This document shows, in pieces, positions 59,949 to 64,000 of a stretch of DNA of 64,000 nucleotides. This stretch comes from Angiostrongylus vasorum (Eukaryota > Nematoda > Chromadorea > Rhabditida > Metastrongylidae). Both the position numbers and the translations under genes were made by a program. Each line of letters starts with the position of its first letter. Positions within the stretch are counted from its first letter, which is position 1. The notes beneath the pieces are model-generated. The model made no database searches and was not told where the DNA came from. It worked only from the letters and a program-made list of their open reading frames with translations. The stretch spans positions 1,488,001 through 1,552,000 of the forward strand of contig JADANN010000389.1 of assembly GCA_018806985.1 (NCBI GenBank), read 5' to 3'.

Positions 59949-62652
59949 CATGCTGCAAGCACCATCTGTGGTCCCAATGATCGTCGAGTGATTCGAGATA
60001 GCGACAGTAAACCTTCCACTTCTCCCCTGTCGGTACTAGAGTAGTACAGTGAGTGCAGTTCGCGCTTGAGATTTGCTGAGCATCATATCCTTCTTCAAGG
60101 GTTTTCGTGAAGAATTCTGAACATCAGGTCGGTGGCCTTCCTGCAATACGTTTGACATCCCGACGAATCCAGTAACTAACAGCTCTTATCCATCGATTGT
60201 TATTCAGACGCATTACGTGTCTAAAACACCTTGTCTTCGAGAATTTGACCATACAGCAACGTCTTTCATTCCTGGTCGTTGACTTAGTTCGGAGTTTCGA
60301 ATCTCCTACCTTATTTGATCGATAAAGTATGGTCCTAGCATTAAAAGGCCGACTTTCTATAAACCTCGGCATAAATAATCGATATTTGCATACATATTCT
60401 TATAGAGTGCATTTGCTGAGTCGACGATAGGCTGATAAACTACCTGGCGCCAGCTCAACAATACCAGTTCCCAAGCATGGCTCTTTCGACTGTGAGTTCG
60501 ACAATACTGAGTGAACTTTCGCCTTGCTAACATAGCGACCAGATTTCTAACGCATACGTTAAGACAGGAGGTATCGTAGAGTCGAAAGTGGAAATAGTGT
60601 ACGTTTGTTCTTTTCACTACTTCCTCGATGCTCTTGACATTCACCTCGTGACAAATCGAAGGGTCTTGTTATTACGTGGATGTGGTTCACCGTACAGTAT
60701 TCTTTTCGCTATTCTGCTTGCCTGCATGGGTGTCTTTTGTTCAGTGTACCGTCAATTCTGTTTAGGATGACTCGAGTGCAAAAGTTTGTAAACGACAGAC
60801 AACAGTCAGATTGGGCGACAGCCGCCGACATCGTGGAGTTCGCCCACTGTGAACAACAGCAGCTTTGCTAGTCTCCCACTGAAAGACAGCCTTGCATTCT
60901 GACGCGTAACGTGTGAACAACCTGGCCAGTGTGTTTACGAAGACTGGTGGGAACGTTCTTCAGGTGTTCAGATCTTATCCCGTCCGGACCTGGTGTTGTT
61001 CGATTCGACCCACGAAGTACCACGTCGGATTTGGAAAGGGTGAAGCAGTGGGACAACATACCAATCCTCCTTTATTTCATAACAGGGCAGGAGTACGTGG
61101 CTATTGAAGAGATCAGTGTAATAATCGTGAATGATTTTCCTCATCGCCCTTCTGGAAACTGTAGGCGTTCCGTCTGGCAATCATCTTTCTTTTGTAAATG
61201 GCGAAGTTCTGGTGGATGTTGCGAATGCACTTTCCTGCTTATGCAACTTCGATCATAACCGCCGCTCCTCTCTCTTTAAGATCTTTTTTTATCGCTTGTC
61301 TGTTTTTGTTTCGCAAGTCCGAACGTTAGTTGTCTATAGCTCATGCAATTCCATGCTAGCGTATCAGCTGGAGTGTTTCTGCAGACAGAGGTCTCTTGAC
61401 GATTTCAGAACTCACAGCTTTCATAGCGCAAACATGATAACGTTGAGTGAGCCGGTCGCACTCCTCGTCATCAATAACGACACCTTCCCAATAGCCTATC
61501 AATGATCTGAATAAATCCCAGTTTATGGTGGTTTTTTTTGCTAGCCCGTCGTTCAAACTTAACGGCTTTTTCTTGTTTCTGGGAAAATGGAATCTTCTGC
61601 GAAGGAGGCGATGGTCTACTCTCGTGTTGAACAAGCAAAACCGATCTACCATGATGTGATCTATTTCGTCCTGGTACTCTACACTGGGAGGATCCCACGC
61701 CCAGAACCTAACCCAGGGTTTCTGTATTCGCGAGTTAGCATAAACTGCGGTGGTCGTTATGGTAAACTTAGACGGCCGCTCACCCTGGTCGTGCCATTTT
61801 TTACCCATAGGTCCGCTATATATGATGTTCTTCAAACGTTCTTCTGGGTCCAATTTTAGCGTTAAAGTCTTCAATAATGGCTTTGAAGAATGTATATAGA
61901 ACTTCTCCAAGTCCATATAGAACGCTATGACTTCGCTTTCGTCATACCTTGATGTTGGTACACAGACGACGAAGATTGTGAAAGCCGGTATTGATCCACA
62001 TGTCTTCAACCGTAAACCTCCGATTCGGGTTGTTAGTGGTTCGAACGAATCGATTTTCATGGCGAAACTCGTGTTGATGAGAGCGCCGACGCAGCCGACT
62101 CCTCTATTGCCGTATCTTTCGAGGAACACTTCTCTGGTATTAAAGAAAGCGCTGAATGGACTGCGTGTTCTCGTCTCATACAGTCCGATGGCGTCGTGCC
62201 TTATCCTAACAGCCCGCATTATCAAGTCCTCTATCGAGGACTAAGATGCAAGTGAACGTTCATTGTAGGTACAAATCGTCACCATAGTCCTTCGAGATTT
62301 AAGCAGCCTAGAGTGGCCGAGATTTTCGCAGCATTTTCGTGCTCGTCCTAGCGAACACTGCCGTATCAGAGGCTCTTTCGGAGTCAGGGAAGTGAAGCCC
62401 AATCACTTTATTGCGTTTAGCAGTTGACATATATATATGTATGTATACATATGTATATATATGTACAAGAGTTCGGAAAAAAAATGCATTATAGGTAATT
62501 TCACAATTACTGTGATAAAGAAAGGGACAACTTCGCAACTCACATCAATAAGGTCTTCGTTCTGATAAATAATCAAGGAAAAATGCTGAATGAGGTTTTG
62601 ACCTCCGATGATTCGAAGATTCGGAAAAATTCGCGATAATGTGGTCAACTTC
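39516..62652 (-). CDS. daf-2: Insulin/IGF-like receptor tyrosine kinase, 5' end outside or unread
   Basis: This is the single-pass receptor that binds insulin-like peptides and signals through PI3-kinase; in nematodes it governs dauer or infective-larva arrest, metabolism and lifespan (family knowledge). Exons read 5' to 3': 62544-62652, 59572-59739, 57192-57299, 56557-56702, 55216-55295, 54788-54962, 54333-54457, 53688-53775, 53480-53606, 52163-52284, 50963-51065, 50804-50892, 48386-48532, 47578-47696, 47277-47440, 44404-44486, 43082-43280, 41665-42890, 41461-41598, 41259-41364, then probable tail exons 40406-40519 and 39516-39614: about 1,280 codons over 23 kb. Domain order is L1, cysteine-rich, L2, three FnIII, transmembrane, kinase. 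Codon phase agrees at all junctions except 50963/50804 (one base off at a C run) and 59572/57192 (phase 1 needed). Signal peptide and first L1 exons were not found. The introns hold LINE, SINE and TA-repeat insertions. Confidence 0.95.
39703..40315. mobile_element. Family B SINE interrupted by a nested family A SINE
   Basis: The outer element has B-family text on both sides: gatgaccccacatcacacac and aaattcgtttcctcacttcc on the left; gtggtgccaattttcacatt and gagagatggaaagcttggtt on the right. Its tRNA-like head is degraded. Between them lies a complete family A copy (listed separately). The A insertion is therefore younger than this B copy. Confidence 0.7.
39868..40137 (+). mobile_element. tRNA-derived SINE, family A, nested
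   Basis: Head gagcgcgggtggcgcagtgg with A box tggcgcagtgg (39877-39887) and B box ggaatcgatct (39913-39923); body gcatggcgcatccgtcaggg; tail gtcgagagcttttt. It is inserted into a family B element inside a daf-2 intron. Confidence 0.88.
40894..40942. repeat. Exact 49-nt copy of part of a daf-2 kinase exon
   Basis: The 49 bases here are identical to 41277-41325 inside the last kinase exon (codons for [15 protein letters not shown]). The match starts agcaagtggaatgagatg and stops at cggtcgatct. The copy lies about 380 bases downstream in the gene, in the next intron, without the exon's splice sites. Confidence 0.95.
41259..41598 (-). other. daf-2: daf-2 kinase C-lobe exons
   Basis: Exon 41461-41598 reads [20 protein letters not shown], then ANEEVLSFI and DRPMDCPDF. 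Exon 41259-41364 reads [20 protein letters not shown], then [15 protein letters not shown]. Both junctions split a Trp codon in phase 2. They complete the tyrosine kinase fold. The donor after 41259 (GTGCTT) is weak; without it the frame would stop a few codons on. Confidence 0.93.
41665..42890 (-). other. daf-2: daf-2 long exon: FnIII-3, transmembrane, juxtamembrane and kinase
   Basis: One 1,226-nt exon (acceptor tttacag before 42890) covers the last FnIII domain ([20 protein letters not shown]), the membrane span ([20 protein letters not shown], about 42400-42465), the NPEY docking motif (42324-42335; IRS/Shc PTB site in the family), the glycine loop GRGTFGKV, the Lys in CAIKTV, the catalytic loop [12 protein letters not shown] (41787-41795) and the activation loop [20 protein letters not shown], then WMAPES. 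Catalytic residues are all present. It is far longer than every other exon of the gene (80-200 nt). Confidence 0.96.
43082..44486 (-). other. daf-2: daf-2 alpha/beta junction exons with furin site
   Basis: Exon 44404-44486 reads [14 protein letters not shown], matching human TFEDYLHNVVFVP, the alpha C-terminal (alphaCT) ligand-binding helix. Exon 43082-43280 continues [13 protein letters not shown]. The RQRR (codons at 43256-43267) fits the furin consensus R-x-K/R-R at the place where human has RKRR. The precursor is therefore probably cut into alpha and beta chains. Phase is kept between the two exons (the Lys codon is split). Confidence 0.92.
44018..44078 (+). repeat. GA-rich simple repeat in daf-2 intron
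   Basis: A run of gagaga with a few cga, gaggga and gaaa interruptions. It creates false open frames on both strands (SLSLSL / REREREG). Confidence 0.9.
44890..45060. mobile_element. Possible fragment of family C-like repeat
   Basis: The sequence around 44950 (cgaatggtctacccaattat, ggggcaataacctcgcatgg) has the tone of the repeat cluster at 48830-49300, but the resemblance is weak and no clear boxes are present. Confidence 0.2.
45485..45516 (+). repeat. CAA trinucleotide repeat
   Basis: About ten tandem caa units. Just upstream (45361-45425) is a stretch with gcgacgtttcgacgactttg and ccatcttcagaattg, which looks like one end of a foldback element. Confidence 0.85.
45560..47070 (-). mobile_element. 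RTE LINE remnant with inserted family B SINE, in daf-2 intron
   Basis: The left part (45547-45744 minus) reads [20 protein letters not shown], an RT-linker block of the LINE (the ...[12 protein letters not shown] type also seen near 60868-61059). The right part (46740-47070) matches the LINE 5' leader (gtataccgccgggt-like text, acgcatgcgtaaacatg). Between them a family B SINE body lies at about 46028-46238 in the plus direction without its tRNA-like head. The element is heavily decayed. Confidence 0.7.
48830..49010 (-). mobile_element. tRNA-derived SINE, family C (minus)
   Basis: Plus-strand text cacttactgcctattactgc, gagataattgcaaaacttgg, cagattcgaacccgagataa, then accattgaggcctttgcttt. The minus strand gives B box cgggttcgaatctgg and a head rich in ggcctcaatggtggactgcg. 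It lies in a daf-2 intron between 50804 and 48532. Confidence 0.75.
49195..49290 (+). mobile_element. tRNA-derived SINE, family C (plus)
   Basis: A box tggtgcagtgg (in ttcagtggtgcagtggataa) and B box ggttcaagttc (in tgggggttcaagttctgc) are present, with a longer spacing than in families A and B. The head is followed by caaaaaatctcagcatcaca. It faces the minus copy at 48830-49010. Confidence 0.7.
49436..49690 (-). mobile_element. Family C-related element
   Basis: The text tgtttactgcctactctttt, taatggcagggtatgttgcg, gatatttgcaaaactcctga is repeated at 56917-57120 (ttatttactgcctactctct, gagatatttgcaaaacttcg). The minus strand would have a degraded B box in gcgttcgttccccc. An RNA pol III origin is inferred by resemblance only. 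Confidence 0.6.
49720..50075 (-). mobile_element. tRNA-derived SINE, family B, diverged
   Basis: Body blocks cacaacccaacatcacatgt, ggatgcttcttgaggatgtt, ttcgtcttcttcacgaatgt, gcgctgggatgttcccacgt and ggtaccgaattctcaaccct match other B copies. The head at the right (aaccagtacatgggtaggtt) has lost the boxes. Confidence 0.65.
50440..50595 (+). mobile_element. Foldback element fragment (right end)
   Basis: Text catcggctctgatgaagaca, then cgtcgaaacttagccgaata, matches the right end of the 26484-26875 element. Only this end was found. It lies in a daf-2 intron. Confidence 0.6.
51270..52162. other. daf-2 intron, nothing else assigned
   Basis: AT-rich intron between the exons at 52163 and 51065. 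No repeat family member or coding block was recognised. Confidence 0.4.
53480..54457 (-). other. daf-2: daf-2 L2 domain exons
   Basis: Exon 54333-54457 starts [18 protein letters not shown], then the FGKITTIDG block. Exon 53688-53775 reads [15 protein letters not shown], then [10 protein letters not shown]. Exon 53480-53606 reads [16 protein letters not shown], then YYSNGDKAI. These follow human GCTVINGSLII, YALDNQNLRQLW and the NNGERASC type region. Phases agree across all borders. Confidence 0.92.
54500..54610. repeat. TA dinucleotide repeat in daf-2 intron
   Basis: A long alternating TA run with catata and gtatac interruptions, from about 54500 to 54605, between the exons at 54788 and 54457. 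Being self-complementary it can form hairpins. It also makes the false YIYIYI frames seen on both strands. Confidence 0.92.
55316..55444. repeat. TA/TG-rich dinucleotide repeat in daf-2 intron
   Basis: Mixed tatatg/tatgca units to about 55405, then a pure TA run to 55444, lying directly upstream of the exon 55216-55295 in gene direction. Confidence 0.9.
55558..56556. other. daf-2 intron, no gene assigned
   Basis: A minus-strand frame of 94 codons (55558-55842) lies in this intron. It has several cysteines ([12 protein letters not shown]) but does not fit the phase or the receptor alignment, and the neighbouring exons already join in phase. It is not called. Confidence 0.4.
56820..57120 (-). 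mobile_element. Family C-related elements, two partial copies
   Basis: Two starts of the same repeat lie in tandem: ttatttactgcctacctttt at 56825 and ttatttactgcctactctct at 56917. The second runs through gagatatttgcaaaacttcg and cgaacgcgagcgctatcacc. They lie between the daf-2 exons at 57192 and 56702. Confidence 0.6.
57378..57884 (+). other. 168-codon open frame antisense in a daf-2 intron, unidentified
   Basis: ATG at 57378 to TAA at 57882-57884. The translation is Lys/Arg/Thr-rich ([39 protein letters not shown]) without a signal peptide, membrane segment or family motif that I recognise. No splice signals are obvious. It is long for a chance frame in about 60% AT DNA, but composition bias (few T in codon position 1) could explain it. 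Confidence 0.15.
57885..59571. other. daf-2 intron, nothing assigned
   Basis: No gene was recognised. A direct repeat of about 26 bases (aagttttttNgcaccctacgtcgag) occurs near 58690 and 59205. If a small daf-2 exon is missing between L1 and the cysteine-rich exons, it could be here. Confidence 0.4.
59897..59947. repeat. TA dinucleotide repeat
   Basis: An almost pure TA run, with catatg/catata units just upstream (59850-59890). It directly abuts the 3' end of the LINE that follows at about 59955. Confidence 0.92.
59955..62405 (-). mobile_element. RTE LINE in daf-2 intron, with 289-codon endonuclease frame
   Basis: The 3' end (gtggtcccaatgatcgtcga) is near 59970. The C-terminal tail is at 60124-60372 ([20 protein letters not shown]). 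RT linker pieces are at 60868-61180 ([40 protein letters not shown]). The frame 61356-62225 reads through most of the APE-type endonuclease: [86 protein letters not shown]. The RT palm is mostly missing, so it is inactive. Confidence 0.88.
62428..62475. repeat. TA/TG simple repeat
   Basis: Units of tatatg and tatacata lie between the LINE's 5' side and the daf-2 exon at 62544. Confidence 0.85.
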
Positions 62653-62667
62653 CTGCAATTTATTTGC

Positions 62668-63039
62668 CTAAAATAGCGTATGGAACAAGCAAAGGCAAAA
62701 TTTTTCCCGGTATTTATTATTTTTATCAGACGTTTTCATGTAAATTATATCTGCCTCGTAAAGGAGATCCTTTCATTATATTTGAATCACCAATATTACC
62801 AATAACTCCATAAGAAACACAACATCGCCGTCTTTGCAGTACAAAAAGAAAGAAACACAGTTGAATCTATTACTGTCACTATTATCACGAACATCCAATC
62901 TCTCTCTACGTCTCACCTTCTTTCCTCAGAAGAAACAAGAAGAAAGTCGTCCTGTGCAGCATATGACAAGAAAAAATACATCTCCTCGTAATAAATAATC
63001 ATTTGATAAACTCGTTGATCTTTTTTAAAACTTTATTTT
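62668..63039. other. No exon identified
   Basis: The next daf-2 exons upstream (signal peptide and first half of L1) were looked for on the minus strand here and in 63403-64000 without success. They probably lie outside the window. Confidence 0.45.
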
Positions 63040-63402
63040 TATACGACCATTCTTCACGCCTACTATGCGGATCCAAGCACCTCACACATTCGATTCATTT
63101 CCTCGCATCCATCATCCACGAACGTCTTCCAACTTTTTACGTTTGGCTTCGGCCGCTGATTGAGGATTTTTCGTTTCATCTTGAATGCCGTAGAATGCTG
63201 GTCGAGTCGATTCTCCCTGGACTCCTGAGATAGCCGGATTGGAGCGTTCCCAAACGGACTGCAGAGCGGTTTTTTCCCGGACAAGTCCGGTGCCAATTTC
63301 CCGTGCACGGAGGGATAAAGCTTAGTGAGCCAGGGCAGGATCGAACAAGCACCGTGCTTGTAATGGTCGGCATCACTACTACTGTGCTAACCGCCCCTTG
63401 AA
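63040..63402 (-). mobile_element. tRNA-derived SINE, family B, well-preserved
   Basis: On the minus strand, A box tagcacagtag (plus 63379-63389) and B box gttcgatcctg (plus 63336-63346) lie about 32 bases apart. The body has ggacaagtccggtgccaatt, ctggactcctgagatagccg and gattgaggatttttcgtttc. The left end is tttttatacgaccattcttc. It is a good reference copy of family B. Confidence 0.88.
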
Positions 63403-64000
63403 AAAACTAGCTGAGAACGTATATTTTAGCGGCAGTTTAGAAAAGGAAACTGCTATTACTACTGTCACCGTCCCGCCTCCTCGAGAATAACCAGTTTTTT
63501 GGAGTGTATTTAAGTGCTTCACGTTTCGTAAAAAAGACTTCTTAGCCAACAATTTTGGCTAATGAAGAGGAAGAGCGTTTGTTAAACAAAGAACTAGGGA
63601 AAACCACTTCTTTCACCATTACAAAAATACTAGCAAGCTTAAATCGGACATAATTTTACAAGGTGGTAATCTAAACGACGTCGGTCTTGTCCCACAAAAT
63701 TTTGACACTGCTTCCAAACAAATCTTTTAAGCCTTCATGTTTGTATAACATGCTATTTTAGATTGTAAAGCCCACTCTAAAATACCAACCTTTCTTTTTA
63801 AATATAATATTAATTTTAGTGTATTTCAAGCCGTTGATGTGGAAGTGAGAAGAATGACCGGAAAAAAATGGTCATCTTTGCACAAACTGGAACATGGAAG
63901 TAGGACAACGGAAACTGCTCGCAATATACAGCGATGTATTTCGTAAGAGAATTGTTCAAGAACACGCGGTACAAAAAATGTTCACGAAGGAGATGAAGCT
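63403..64000. other. No gene assigned
   Basis: AT-rich end of the window. No conserved block of the insulin receptor N-terminus or of any other family was recognised on either strand. Confidence 0.45.

Larger units (their letters stand above)
59572..62652 (-). other. daf-2: daf-2 L1 domain exons
   Basis: Exon 62544-62652 reads [17 protein letters not shown], then [13 protein letters not shown], aligning with the human block [23 protein letters not shown]. Its start may instead be 62667. Exon 59572-59739 reads [20 protein letters not shown], then [14 protein letters not shown] (human [20 protein letters not shown] type). Its downstream donor is uncertain: GTGAGT after 59572 is strong but ends in phase 0, while a weaker GTGTTG donor after 59592 ends in phase 1, as the next exon needs. 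The intron between the two exons holds an RTE LINE. Confidence 0.9.

Overview
The window looks like nuclear DNA of a nematode, most likely a strongylid of the hookworm type (inference). Three spliced genes have nematode-style compact introns mixed with long repeat-filled ones. The proteins are metazoan, and the repeats include several copies of an RTE-type LINE of a kind common in hookworm genomes. No bacterial, viral or CRISPR features were seen.

Layout. (1) 1-4157: mostly AT-rich, without a recognisable gene. It holds a short tandem duplication, one unidentified hydrophobic frame on the minus strand (2005-2181) and one repeat copy. (2) 4158-6918, plus strand: seven exons of MMADHC/cblD (mmad-1), the cobalamin-trafficking protein; its N-terminal end was not found. 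(3) 7545-21394, minus strand: ten exons giving a nearly complete amidophosphoribosyltransferase (ppat-1), the first enzyme of purine synthesis. It converges on mmad-1. Its introns carry many SINEs and a full-size LINE. (4) 21395-39515: about 18 kb of repeats (LINE copies, SINEs, foldback elements) with no host gene that I recognise. (5) 39516-62652, minus strand: at least 20 well-supported exons, plus two candidate tail exons, of an insulin/IGF-like receptor tyrosine kinase (daf-2). They cover L1, cysteine-rich, L2, FnIII, furin site, transmembrane segment, NPEY juxtamembrane motif and kinase. The 5' end lies beyond 62652 and was not found. (6) 62668-64000: one SINE and otherwise nothing assigned.

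Exons were found by reading both strands for conserved blocks and then checking AG/GT borders and codon phase from exon to exon. Almost every junction keeps phase. Two fail by one base, and both fall at a six-base G/C run. A third junction (daf-2 L1 to cysteine-rich) is ambiguous.

The genes do not look like an operon. They act separately: cobalamin metabolism, purine synthesis, and insulin signalling (daf-2 controls dauer and infective-larva decisions in nematodes). The most notable non-genic content is the repeats: at least three families with RNA polymerase III A and B boxes (tRNA-derived SINEs), a fourth short element that shares its 3' tail with a LINE, SINEs in tail-to-tail inverted pairs inside ppat-1 introns, a SINE nested in another SINE, and an exact 49-nt copy of a daf-2 kinase exon in the next intron. 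LINE and SINE borders are approximate.
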